A DNA stretch of 64,000 nucleotides from JAVJUV01 sp040220415 (GTDB taxonomy: Bacteria > Pseudomonadota > Alphaproteobacteria > Rhodobacterales > Rhodobacteraceae). The stretch lies in assembly GCA_040220415.1 (NCBI GenBank), contig JAVJUV010000086.1:1-64000 (forward strand). The letters are read 5' to 3'. Positions 33,598-42,186 of the stretch are shown here, in pieces (within the stretch, counting starts at the first letter, position 1; each line of letters begins with the position of its first letter). The notes beneath the pieces are model-generated. The model was not told the origin of the DNA, did no database searches, and worked only from the letters and a program-made list of their open reading frames with translations. The translations under genes and the position numbers were made by a program.

Positions 33598-34428
33598 TCA
33601 CGTTACCAGCGCATAGATGAACCGGGCCGCGACCAGCGTCAGGAACGTCCCGAAGGCGATCTCCAGCGCCCGGCGCGTCAGCCGGTGCGCCAGTGCCACC
33701 CCGAATCGCGTCGTCAGCAGCGACGTCGGTATCGTCAGCGCGAACGCGGCCAGCGACACGAAGCCCAGCGAGGCGGGCGGCAGCCCGTCCTTCCCCAGGC
33801 CCGCCAGGACATAGCCGACCGTTCCCGGTATCGCGATCAGCACGCCGACACCGGCAGACGTGGACACGGCCCGGTGGATCGGCACGCCGTGCAACGTCAG
33901 AAACAGGTTCGACACGGCACCCCCGCCGATCCCCATGATCGCCGACACCAGGCCAATTCCCGCCCCACCAATCCGCATGGCCCACTGCCCCGGCAGCGTG
34001 TCGCGCAACTGCCAGCCCCTTCCGCCGCTCAGAAGCTTCACCGCGTTGATGGCGGCGACCGCGACGAAAACCGCCTGGAAAACCTCGGGCGAGGCAAAGC
34101 GCGCGATGACCGACCCAAGGGCGACGCCCAGCAGGATCGGAACCGCCCAGACCTTCAGGATATTCAGGTCCAGCGTTCCCTTCGCGTTGTGCCCCCGCGC
34201 CGACAGAACCGACGTCGGCACGATCACGGCAAGCGACGTCCCGACAGCGGTCGGCATCGCGATCTCGGGCGGATAGCCCAGAATGACGAAGATCTCGAAG
34301 AACACGGGTACGGAGATCGCCCCGCCACCGACGCCGAACAGCCCCGCGAGAAACCCGATCGCGGCGCCTGCAAGGACAAGCGCCCCGGCAAGACCTAGAA
34401 GCGTCGAAGGGTCTGCAAGCAGGTCCAA
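33598..34428 (-). CDS. TSUP family permease (TauE/SafE)
   Basis: The 276-residue integral membrane protein has about eight helices and the TSUP repeat signatures GFLAGLFGVGGGAISVPVFF in the first half and VSAIMGIGGGAVSNLFLTLH in the second. TSUP proteins move sulfite, sulfoacetate, organosulfonates or related anions across the inner membrane. The substrate is unknown. Its start lies one base from the stop of the upstream dehydrogenase gene, suggesting co-transcription. Confidence 0.9.
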   Translation of the reverse strand: MDLLADPSTLLGLAGALVLAGAAIGFLAGLFGVGGGAISVPVFFEIFVILGYPPEIAMPTAVGTSLAVIVPTSVLSARGHNAKGTLDLNILKVWAVPILLGVALGSVIARFASPEVFQAVFVAVAAINAVKLLSGGRGWQLRDTLPGQWAMRIGGAGIGLVSAIMGIGGGAVSNLFLTLHGVPIHRAVSTSAGVGVLIAIPGTVGYVLAGLGKDGLPPASLGFVSLAAFALTIPTSLLTTRFGVALAHRLTRRALEIAFGTFLTLVAARFIYALVT

Positions 34429-34429
34429 A

Positions 34430-35296
34430 TCATCTGTCCAGAAGGAATCGCGTCAGACTTGCACCATCGAATCCGCCAAGACCTTCCGCAAGGGCCTGCC
34501 GGTAACTTTCGCGCACCGCCTCGGACACCGGCATCGGCGCGCCCTTCAGCGCGGCCTGCTCCAGCGCAAGGCCAAGGTCCTTCATCAGCCCGGCAAGATC
34601 GAACGTGCCCGGCTGATCCGTTCCGTTCAGCGTGTCGATGACGACCTGGGCCCGGTTCTTCAGGACGGCGGGACCGGCCGAGCTGTCCGCGATCACCGAA
34701 ATCGCCTGCTCTGCCGGAATGCCGCTGCCATCCAGCATCGCCAACGCCTCGCCAAGCGTCTGCCAGTAGATCGCAAGCGGCAGGTTTACCGCCAGCTTCA
34801 TGTGCGACCCCGACCCGGCGGGACCAAGATGTTCCACCCGCTTGCAAAGCTGCTCCATGACCGGCTTGGCCCGCGCGAATGCCGCCTCGGTGCCGCCGGC
34901 CATGCCAAGCAACTGCCCTTTCAGCGCCGGGCCCACCGTGCCGCCCACCGGGCAATCGACGAAATCCGCCCCGGCCCCGGTGAACCTCTCCGCAATCCGG
35001 CGCGTGTCGCCCGGCAGCAGGGTCGAGGTATCCACAACCAGCCGTCCCGCCACGCCCGCGCCGATCAGGTCGGCGGCGACCGCCTCTACCGCATCGGCGT
35101 CCTTCAGCGACAGAAGGATGGCGTCGCAGTCTCCCAGGTCGGCCAGCGACGGCACCACCTCGGCACCGGCCTCGGCCGCGGCCTTGGTGTGGTCCCGCGT
35201 CCTGTTCCAGACCGCGACTTGGTTCCCGGTCTCGATCAGCCGCTTCGCGAAGGCGGTTCCCATCCGTCCGGTTCCGATGATCGCGATACGTGGCAT
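34430..35296 (-). CDS. NAD(P)-dependent beta-hydroxyacid dehydrogenase (3-hydroxyisobutyrate dehydrogenase family)
   Basis: The 288-residue protein has the Rossmann motif IIGTGRMGTAFAKRLIETGN, the substrate-binding VDCPVGGTVGPALKGQL and the catalytic lysine region GSGSHMKLAVNLPLAIYW. Relatives include 3-hydroxyisobutyrate dehydrogenase, tartronate semialdehyde reductase and GLYR-type reductases. The ATG at 35296 has GGGAGGAG five bases before it. It follows the FAH-type hydrolase gene with a short gap and precedes the TSUP permease, so the three may form one catabolic unit. Confidence 0.85.
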   Translation of the reverse strand: MPRIAIIGTGRMGTAFAKRLIETGNQVAVWNRTRDHTKAAAEAGAEVVPSLADLGDCDAILLSLKDADAVEAVAADLIGAGVAGRLVVDTSTLLPGDTRRIAERFTGAGADFVDCPVGGTVGPALKGQLLGMAGGTEAAFARAKPVMEQLCKRVEHLGPAGSGSHMKLAVNLPLAIYWQTLGEALAMLDGSGIPAEQAISVIADSSAGPAVLKNRAQVVIDTLNGTDQPGTFDLAGLMKDLGLALEQAALKGAPMPVSEAVRESYRQALAEGLGGFDGASLTRFLLDR

Positions 35297-35324
35297 TGCG
35301 TCTCCTCCCTGTTTTTCGGTCACG

Positions 35325-36023
35325 TCACGCGGCAGGACCGCCGATCGTTACCTGCATCGGCGCCAGGCCGTCGACCGAACACTCCAGAACATCGCCGGAA
35401 ACGACGGCTCCGACGCCGGCGGGCGTGCCCGTCATGATGATGTCGCCGGCCATCAGCTCGTGCTGCTCCGACAGCTTGGCGATGATCTCGTCGATCTTCC
35501 AGATCAGCAGCGAGATGTCCGCGTCCTGACGCGTCTCGCCGTTGACCTTCAGCCGTACGTGTCCCGACGCCATGACGCCGGTCTCCTCGACGCGCGTCAT
35601 CGGTCCCACGGGGGCGGACTTGTCGAACGCCTTGGTCACTTCCCAGGGCAGCCCCTTCGCCAGCGCCTCGGCCTGGTGGTCCCGCCGCGTCATGTCCAGA
35701 CCGACGGCATAGCCGAAGATATGGCCCGATGCGTCGGCCTCGGCGATGTTGTAACCGCCCGACTTCAGCCCGACGACCAGCTCGCATTCGTAGTGCAGGT
35801 TGTTGGTGAACACCGGGTAAGGGATCTCGCCGCCATTGCGGACCAGCGCATCTCTCGGCTTCATGAAAATCACCGGGGGATCGCGCTCGTCGGCATTCAT
35901 CTCGATGATATGGGCGACGTAGTTCTTTCCGATGCAATAGATGCGGCGGACCGGAAACTTCTCGTCCGAACCGACGATGTCGAGATAAGCCACCTCGGGC
36001 GGCGAAACGGCGTAGGCGGTCAT
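35325..36023 (-). CDS. Fumarylacetoacetate hydrolase family protein (fumarylpyruvate hydrolase-like)
   Basis: The 232-residue protein resembles NagK-type hydrolases: RRIYCIGKNYVAHIIEMNAD, FMKPRDALV, then the metal ligands in HYECELVVGL and GYAVGLDMTRRD. Family members cleave C-C bonds of acylpyruvates in aromatic degradation, or isomerise and decarboxylate related diketo acids. AAGGAAGGA precedes the ATG. It is divergent from the NMT1-type ABC importer, which could supply its precursor. The true substrate is unknown. Confidence 0.87.
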   Translation of the reverse strand: MTAYAVSPPEVAYLDIVGSDEKFPVRRIYCIGKNYVAHIIEMNADERDPPVIFMKPRDALVRNGGEIPYPVFTNNLHYECELVVGLKSGGYNIAEADASGHIFGYAVGLDMTRRDHQAEALAKGLPWEVTKAFDKSAPVGPMTRVEETGVMASGHVRLKVNGETRQDADISLLIWKIDEIIAKLSEQHELMAGDIIMTGTPAGVGAVVSGDVLECSVDGLAPMQVTIGGPAA

Positions 36024-36252
36024 GGGCGTCCTTCCTTGAGCAGATCGAAACCGGCAGCGCAGATGGCGCAAGCCGACTCGCGATTTCGTCAGGATTTCGT
36101 GGATCAGGCCTCAAATCAAGATATGAAACAGCGTGAACGGCACTTTTTTATATTATTTTGTCAGAATCGTAAATTCGTATATCCTGAACCTCGGGCGACC
36201 CGGGCGAATCTGTCGAACCGGGCGACCGTTCAACGCTAGGGAGGAAAATCAG

Positions 36253-37284
36253 ATGACGACACGACGCCAAATGACCCGTCGCAGCTTCGGGCAACTCGCG
36301 CTTGGCAGCGCAACGATTGCCGCGATAGGCGCGCCCTCGATTGTGCGCGCGCAAACCGCGATCACCTTCGCAGTTCCGAACCCCTCGGCCCTGACATGGC
36401 TGCCCTACTGGGTCGCCGTCGGTGAAGGCTATTTCGGCGAAGAAGGCTACACGCCGACGCTCGAGGCGATCGACGGCTCGTCCGCCGTGCTTCAGGCCAT
36501 GACCGCCGGCCAGGCCCACATCGGCGCCCCCGGACCCGGCCCCACGCTCGGCGCCCGCGCCCGCGGCGTCGACGTGAAGTTCCTCTACAACCTCTACCCC
36601 AAGTCGGTCTTCGGCCTTCTGGTCAAGGAAGAGAGCTCCTTCATGACCCCCGCCGATCTCAAGGGATCGGTCATCGGCGTCGGCACGGCCGATGGCGCGG
36701 AAGTCTCCTTCACCAGCGCCATCATGGCCGATATCGGCATGACCGCCGGCGAAGACTTCACCTACCTGCCGGTCGGTGACGGCGGAACCGCGGCGGTCGC
36801 GTTCCTGCGCGACGAGGTGAGTTCCTACGCGGGTGCTGTCTCGGACGCCGCCATCCTCGCCGCGCGCGGGCTGAACCTTCGCGAGATCACGCCGGAAGAG
36901 TATCTGGGCTTCTTCGGCAACGGCATCGCGATGCTGGAAAGCCAGATGGCTGCCATGCCGGAACTTGCGCCCGCTTTCGGACGTGCGCTGGTTCGGGCCA
37001 CCCGCTTCGCATCCGACCCGGCGAACAAGGAGGTCTGTCTGGCACATTGCGCCGCCGGCAACCCGCAGGAAGGCGAGCAGGATTATGCCGCGTCGCTTTT
37101 CGACGGTGTCGTCGACCGCATGACCCCGACGGACGCTTACATGGGTCAGGGGTACGGCTACCAGCCGCCCGAGCACTGGCAGGCGATCCACGATTCAGCC
37201 GTCGCATCCGGCGCGCTGTCCGAGGCGTTGCCTGATCTTTCGGCCGCGTATACCAACGAGTTCGTCGCCGGCTGGAACGCTTGA
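36253..37284 (+). CDS. ABC transporter substrate-binding protein (NMT1/THI5-like)
   Basis: The 343-residue protein carries a twin-arginine signal (RRSFGQLALGSATIAAIGAP, cut near VRAQ) and the NMT1/SsuA-like fold: LPYWVAVGEGYFGEEGYTPT and AVLQAMTAGQAHIGAPGP. Such proteins capture sulfonates, nitrate, pyrimidine precursors or similar small molecules in the periplasm. GGAGGAAAATC precedes the ATG at 36253. It heads a binding protein-ATPase-permease-GntR run. Confidence 0.88.
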   Translation: MTTRRQMTRRSFGQLALGSATIAAIGAPSIVRAQTAITFAVPNPSALTWLPYWVAVGEGYFGEEGYTPTLEAIDGSSAVLQAMTAGQAHIGAPGPGPTLGARARGVDVKFLYNLYPKSVFGLLVKEESSFMTPADLKGSVIGVGTADGAEVSFTSAIMADIGMTAGEDFTYLPVGDGGTAAVAFLRDEVSSYAGAVSDAAILAARGLNLREITPEEYLGFFGNGIAMLESQMAAMPELAPAFGRALVRATRFASDPANKEVCLAHCAAGNPQEGEQDYAASLFDGVVDRMTPTDAYMGQGYGYQPPEHWQAIHDSAVASGALSEALPDLSAAYTNEFVAGWNA

Positions 37285-37289
37285 TACCA

Positions 37290-38102
37290 ATGGCAGAGCC
37301 TCGCCCAATTCGATCGGAACCGGCTGTTCATCACGGACAGCCGGTCTACCAGATAGAGCGTTTGTCGAAGACCTACGCCAGCAACAACGTCACCGCGCTT
37401 TCCGAAGTGTTCCTGACGATTCACAAAGGCGAGTTCGTGTCCGTCATCGGCTCGTCGGGTTGCGGAAAATCGACACTCCTCAAGATCATGGCGGGGCTCA
37501 TGCCGCCTACCACGGGCCGGGTCGTCCTCGACGGCCGGCCCGTCCTCGGCCCAAGGCCGGATATCGGGATGATGTTCCAGCAGGCAACGCTTCTGCCGTG
37601 GAAGACCACGATCGAGAATATCGTCCTGCCGATCCAGATCCGCGAAGGCCGCGCCGCCGCGAAAGCCGCGCACGGCCGCGCGATGGAACTCCTGGAACTC
37701 GTAGGCCTCGGCGACTTCGCCAACGTCTACCCCGGCGAATTGTCGGGCGGCATGGCGCAGCGCGCGTCGATCTGCCGGATGCTCGTTGCCGACCCGGCCA
37801 TGCTGCTGCTGGACGAGCCGTTCTCGGCGCTCGACGAGTTGACCCGCGATTTCATGAACATGGAATTGCAACGCATCTGCATGGAGCGCGGCGCGACCGC
37901 GTTCCTCGTTACCCACTCGCTCGACGAGGCCGTGATCCTGTCCGACCGCATCCTGGTGATGCAGGCACGACCGGGTCGCGTCGTCGAGAATTTCCGGGTA
38001 GACCTGCCAAGACCACGCACGCTCGAGATGATCAACACGCCGGAATTCGGCCAGATCGTCGCGCATATCCGCGAACTCCTCGGCAAGGAGGCACATGAAT
38101 GA
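37290..38102 (+). CDS. ABC transporter ATPase (SsuB/TauB/ThiZ type)
   Basis: The 270-residue ATPase has Walker A GSSGCGKST, Q-loop FQQATLLPWKTT, signature LSGGMAQRASICRML and Walker B AMLLLDEPFSALDE, then the switch histidine in THSLDEA. It powers the importer with the adjacent binding protein and permease. The ATG at 37290 is preferred; a TTG three codons earlier is also open. The stop overlaps the permease start (ATGA). Confidence 0.93.
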   Translation: MAEPRPIRSEPAVHHGQPVYQIERLSKTYASNNVTALSEVFLTIHKGEFVSVIGSSGCGKSTLLKIMAGLMPPTTGRVVLDGRPVLGPRPDIGMMFQQATLLPWKTTIENIVLPIQIREGRAAAKAAHGRAMELLELVGLGDFANVYPGELSGGMAQRASICRMLVADPAMLLLDEPFSALDELTRDFMNMELQRICMERGATAFLVTHSLDEAVILSDRILVMQARPGRVVENFRVDLPRPRTLEMINTPEFGQIVAHIRELLGKEAHE

Positions 38103-38950
38103 CCGACACGCACCAGTCCTTCGACGCGGAAGACACCGTATGGGTCGAACGCGAAGCCTTCATCGACCGCATCCCGCGCTGGGTCGCGATGACGTTCCTT
38201 TTCGTGGCCGTCGTCGCGATATGGGATCTCGTCACCAGGCTGGGATGGGTCTCGGCCATCATCCTGCCGACCCCGGCGGAAACGCTCAGCGACCTGATAT
38301 TCGTCGGCAACAACCTGATCTCCGGCGAATACATGCTGGACGCGCTCTGGACGACGACGCGCACCGTTTTCTACGGCTTCCTGATCGCGATCTGCATCGG
38401 CTTTTCGCTGGGCGTTCTCGTCGGCGAGACCAAGTTCGGAGAACGGGCCGTGATGCCCTATCTCGTGGCGATCGACACGATGCCCAAGGTCGCCTTCGCG
38501 CCGCTCTTCATCGCCTGGCTGGGCTTCGACATCGCGTCCAAGGTGGCGCTTGCGGCCTTCATCGCGACCTTTCCCATCGTCGTCGCCACCGCCGCCGGCC
38601 TCTACGCGGCCACCGAGAACGAACGGATGCTCTTCAAGTCGATGGGCGCAGGCCGGGTGCAGACGCTTCTCCGGCTCAAGCTGCCGACCGGGCTTCCCTA
38701 TATCTTCACCGGCCTCAAGATCGCCGCCGTCGGCGTCATGGCGGGTGCGATCACCGGCGAATTCCTGGGCGGCGGCAAGGGCTTCGGCGCCCTGATCCGT
38801 CAGTCCGCCAGCCAGTTGGACACCCCAAGGGTTTTCGCGCTGATCCTCTACCTCAGCCTTCTCGGCCTGGCGCTCTACTTCACCGTCGTCTGGATGCAGC
38901 GGTACTTCGTCTTCTGGAACAAGTCCGACAAACCCGGAGGCGTCGCCTGA
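38099..38950 (+). CDS. ABC transporter permease (SsuC/TauC type)
   Basis: The 283-residue protein has about six membrane helices and the EAA-type coupling loop (ATENERMLFKSMGAGRVQTL followed by LKLPTGLPYIFTG). It forms the inner-membrane channel of the importer. The N-terminal 25 residues are polar. It overlaps the ATPase gene by four bases and is followed without gap by the GntR gene. Confidence 0.92.
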   Translation: MTDTHQSFDAEDTVWVEREAFIDRIPRWVAMTFLFVAVVAIWDLVTRLGWVSAIILPTPAETLSDLIFVGNNLISGEYMLDALWTTTRTVFYGFLIAICIGFSLGVLVGETKFGERAVMPYLVAIDTMPKVAFAPLFIAWLGFDIASKVALAAFIATFPIVVATAAGLYAATENERMLFKSMGAGRVQTLLRLKLPTGLPYIFTGLKIAAVGVMAGAITGEFLGGGKGFGALIRQSASQLDTPRVFALILYLSLLGLALYFTVVWMQRYFVFWNKSDKPGGVA

Positions 38951-39679
38951 ATGACCGCAGTCGAGGGAAAGCCGCAGGACGTCAGGAACCTGTCCGAACA
39001 GGCCTACGATCTCATCCGCAAGGACATCCTGAACGGCGAACTCTTTCCCAGGGACAAGCTTCAGGTCGATGTTCTTTCCGGCCGCTACGGAATAGGCAAC
39101 GTCCCCCTGCGCGAGGCGCTCAACCGCCTGTCTTCCGAAGGCCTGGTGGAACGAAAGAGCCACCGGGGTTTCTTCGTCGCCTCGATCTCGATGTCGAACC
39201 TCGAAGAACTGGTGAAGACGCGGATCTGGCTGGAAACGCTGGCACTCAGGGAATCGATGCGCAACGGCGACGAGGCATGGGAGGACGCGCTGGTCGTCAG
39301 CTGCCACCGGCTGGCGCGCACGCACCGCCGGCTGCCCGAAGAGGCCGGGCGCGAGATCTCCGAGGAATGGGAAGAGCGCCACAAGGAGTTTCACATGCTC
39401 CTGCTCGACTGCTGCGAGTCGTCCTGGCTTCTCGGTTTCTGCTCGACGCTCATGGATCAGGCCGTGCGCTACCGGAACCTGTCGATGAACTCGAACCCCA
39501 GCAAACTGCGCCGCGAAGGCGCCGCCGCCGAGCATCAGGCGATCCTGGACGCGGTTCTCGAACACGACGCCGACCGCGCCTGCACGCTCCTCAGCGAGCA
39601 CTACCGCCGGACGCTGATCGGCCTTCGCCACGTCATCCCGGACGAGACCGTCGAAAAGCTGGACACCGAGGCAGGCTAG
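38951..39679 (+). CDS. GntR family regulator (FCD type)
   Basis: The 242-residue protein has an N-terminal winged helix (LSEQAYDLIRKDILNGELFP, then VPLREALNRLSSEGLVERKS) and a C-terminal helical FCD-like ligand domain. The ATG follows the permease stop directly, so it is co-transcribed with the importer and probably controls this cluster, perhaps including the divergent FAH gene. The effector is likely the imported compound or a product, which is an inference. Confidence 0.9.
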   Translation: MTAVEGKPQDVRNLSEQAYDLIRKDILNGELFPRDKLQVDVLSGRYGIGNVPLREALNRLSSEGLVERKSHRGFFVASISMSNLEELVKTRIWLETLALRESMRNGDEAWEDALVVSCHRLARTHRRLPEEAGREISEEWEERHKEFHMLLLDCCESSWLLGFCSTLMDQAVRYRNLSMNSNPSKLRREGAAAEHQAILDAVLEHDADRACTLLSEHYRRTLIGLRHVIPDETVEKLDTEAG

Positions 39680-39704
39680 ATGCCGACCCTCGCCAAGGCA
39701 CGCA

Positions 39705-40463
39705 TCAGATACATTCCCCGCCGTCTATGACCAGCGCATGCCCCGTCATGAACGACGACCGCTCGGACGCCAGGAACAATATGCTTTCCGCAATCTCCTC
39801 GACGGTCCCGAACCGCCCCATCGGAATGGCCGAGGCCACGTAATCCTCCAGCTTCCCGCGCCCGCCCATCTGAACCTCGAACCCCCGGTTGAACGGCGTG
39901 TCGATGAAACCGGGGCAAAGCGCGTTGAACCGGATGTTCTCCTTCGCATAATCCGCCGCCATCTGCCGCGTCATCGCCAGAACCGCGTGCTTCGTCGTGC
40001 AATAGGCGATCATCTCGCGATCATGCTGAAGGCCCGAGTTCGACGAGGTGATGATCACGCTGCCGCGCCCCTGCCGCCGCATCGGACCCACCGCCGCCTG
40101 CGCCGCGACGAAATGCGAACGCACGTTCATCGCCCAGGACGCGTCCATGTTCTCGACGCTCACATCCTCCAGCCGTCCCTCGATCTGGATGCCCGCGTGG
40201 GAATGCAGGATATCCAGCCGCCCCAGGCGGGCGGCCGCATCCGCGATGGCCTCGCGCAACCGGACATCATCCGTGACATCCACCTCCAGCGCCTCGGCGC
40301 TGTGCCCCGTCGCGCGGATGTCCCCGGCAACGGCCTCGGCCCCCGCGCCGTCGCGGTCGGTCACGACCACATGCGCGCCCGCGCGCGCCAGCGCCTTCGC
40401 CCCGGCGGCGCCTATTCCCGATGCGGCGCCCGTCACGAAGGCGACCTGGTCACGAAGCAACAT
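39705..40463 (-). CDS. Short-chain dehydrogenase/reductase
   Basis: The 252-residue SDR has the cofactor loop VTGAASGIGAAGAKALARAG, the catalytic serine region ITSSNSGLQ, YCTTKHA (Tyr-x-x-x-Lys) and the C-terminal HALVIDGGECI typical of classical SDRs. In place of the usual NNAG it has SHAG. GGGGGAGG precedes the ATG. It is the last gene of the polyamine-type ABC operon and may act on the imported compound; the substrate is unknown. It converges on the GntR gene. Confidence 0.88.
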   Translation of the reverse strand: MLLRDQVAFVTGAASGIGAAGAKALARAGAHVVVTDRDGAGAEAVAGDIRATGHSAEALEVDVTDDVRLREAIADAAARLGRLDILHSHAGIQIEGRLEDVSVENMDASWAMNVRSHFVAAQAAVGPMRRQGRGSVIITSSNSGLQHDREMIAYCTTKHAVLAMTRQMAADYAKENIRFNALCPGFIDTPFNRGFEVQMGGRGKLEDYVASAIPMGRFGTVEEIAESILFLASERSSFMTGHALVIDGGECI

Positions 40464-40489
40464 GATACCTCCCCCGTAGGACCGTTCTT

Positions 40490-41302
40490 TCAGCGCTTCT
40501 GACCGCGCCGCAGGATAAGTTGCGCGATGATCAGCAGAACCAGCGAGGCGACCATGACCATTGTGCCGATCGCGTTGATCTCGGGCGTGACACCCCGCCG
40601 GATCGACGAGAAGACGTAGATCGGCAGCGTCGTCTCCGAACCGGCGACGAAGAAGGCGATGATGAAATCGTCGAAACTGAACGTGAAACTCAACAGGAAC
40701 CCGGCCAGGATCGCCGGCGCGATCAGGGGCAGCGTCACCTGCCGGAACGTGCCCAGCGGCGTTGCGTAGAGATCCGCCGACGCCTCGGTCAGCGCCTGTT
40801 CCAGGCTGCCCAGCCGGGCGCGGACGATGATGATCACCAGCGCCATCGTGAACATCGTATGCGCCGCGATCAGCGACGGAATTCCCATCGACAGCGACGG
40901 CGGCTCGGCCCCCTCGGGCCAAAGCGAGGCCAGCCATGGATTGACCGTGTCGAACACCGTGACCAGCGCGATCAGCGTGGCGATCCCGATCACGATGCCG
41001 GGGATCATCACGGCGACATAGATCGTCCCGTCGAAGACCGCGCGCGCCGGCCCGCGGATGCCCTGCAACCCGACCGCCGCCAGCGTGCCCAGAACGCTGG
41101 CCAGCACCGCCGTGACGAAGGCCACGATCAGGCTGGTCTCCAGCGCGTCCATGACGAACGGGTTCTTCAGCGCCCGGCCGTACCACTGGGTCGAAAACCC
41201 CTGCAACTGGCTGGCATGCCGCCCGGCGTTGAAGCTGAACAGCGCGATGATCGCGATCGGCGTGTAGAGAAACAGGTAGACGCAGACGGCATAGAGACGC
41301 AT
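40490..41302 (-). CDS. ABC transporter permease, spermidine/putrescine type (PotC-like)
   Basis: The 270-residue protein has six predicted membrane helices and the binding-protein-dependent transport loop EASADLYATPLGTFRQVTLP. It resembles PotC/PotI. The ATG at 41302 lies ten bases after the stop of the first permease and has GAGGG upstream; a longer frame start at 41344 would overlap that gene. It pairs with the upstream permease as the channel heterodimer. Confidence 0.9.
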   Translation of the reverse strand: MRLYAVCVYLFLYTPIAIIALFSFNAGRHASQLQGFSTQWYGRALKNPFVMDALETSLIVAFVTAVLASVLGTLAAVGLQGIRGPARAVFDGTIYVAVMIPGIVIGIATLIALVTVFDTVNPWLASLWPEGAEPPSLSMGIPSLIAAHTMFTMALVIIIVRARLGSLEQALTEASADLYATPLGTFRQVTLPLIAPAILAGFLLSFTFSFDDFIIAFFVAGSETTLPIYVFSSIRRGVTPEINAIGTMVMVASLVLLIIAQLILRRGQKR

Positions 41303-41312
41303 CAGGCCGCCC

Positions 41313-42164
41313 TCACATGATCGAGACGTCTTCGCGCCCGGCATGAAGCCGCGCGATCAGACGCATGTAGACGGTGACGGTCACCAGCATGATGACGATC
41401 AGCGTGAAGGCGACGGCCGAGCCAAAGGCCCAGTTCCGCGACTGCAGGAACAGGTCGACCAGCGCATTGCCGACGAAAAAGACCTTCCCGCCGCCCAGAA
41501 GCGCCGGGATCAGGAATTCCCCCATCAGCAGGATGAAGACCAGCATGCACCCCGTCGCCACGCCCGGAATCGAAAGCGGAAGCGTCACCTGCCAGAACGT
41601 CGCGAAAGGCCGCGCGCCCAGATCGGACGAGGCCTCCAGCAGGCGCTTGTCCAGCCGGTCCAGCGCCACGTAGATCGGAAAGACCATCAGCGGCAGATAG
41701 CCATAGACGATGCCCACCGTCACCGCGAAGGGCGTATAGATCAGCCGGACATCCGCGATCCCGATGGCATCCAGCAGCGCCGGGATGCCCTGCCCGCCCA
41801 GAATGAATATCCACGCATAGCTGCGGATCAGGATCGACGTCCAGAACGGCACGATGACCAGCACCAGCAGGATCGTCTTCCACTTCGGATCGGTCCGCAC
41901 CGCCAGCTTGTAGGCCAATGGATAGGCGATGAGAAGCGCCGCCAGCGTGCCCAGCGGCGCAAGGATCATCGTGTTCTTGAACGCCGTCCAGCGCGCGGGA
42001 AGGTTGGCGTATTGCTCCAGCGTGAAGGCGGGGACATAGCCGCCGGCCGGCCCCCGCTCTCCGAAGCTGAAGACGAAGACGAAGGACAGGGGCAGGACCA
42101 GCATGACCAGAAGCCAGACGCCCGCCGGGGCGACCAGCAGCCAGTTGCGCTCGCGCTGTGTCAT
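41313..42164 (-). CDS. ABC transporter permease, spermidine/putrescine type (PotB-like)
   Basis: The 283-residue membrane protein starts with an uncharged helix (WLLVAPAGVWLLVMLVLPLS) and carries the EAA loop LLEASSDLGARPFATFWQVT. The large periplasmic loop before helix 2 is typical of PotB/PotH. It lies between the binding-protein gene and the PotC-like gene, all on the minus strand. Confidence 0.92.
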   Translation of the reverse strand: MTQRERNWLLVAPAGVWLLVMLVLPLSFVFVFSFGERGPAGGYVPAFTLEQYANLPARWTAFKNTMILAPLGTLAALLIAYPLAYKLAVRTDPKWKTILLVLVIVPFWTSILIRSYAWIFILGGQGIPALLDAIGIADVRLIYTPFAVTVGIVYGYLPLMVFPIYVALDRLDKRLLEASSDLGARPFATFWQVTLPLSIPGVATGCMLVFILLMGEFLIPALLGGGKVFFVGNALVDLFLQSRNWAFGSAVAFTLIVIMLVTVTVYMRLIARLHAGREDVSIM

Positions 42165-42186
42165 CCGGGTCCCGCCCTGCCTTGGA

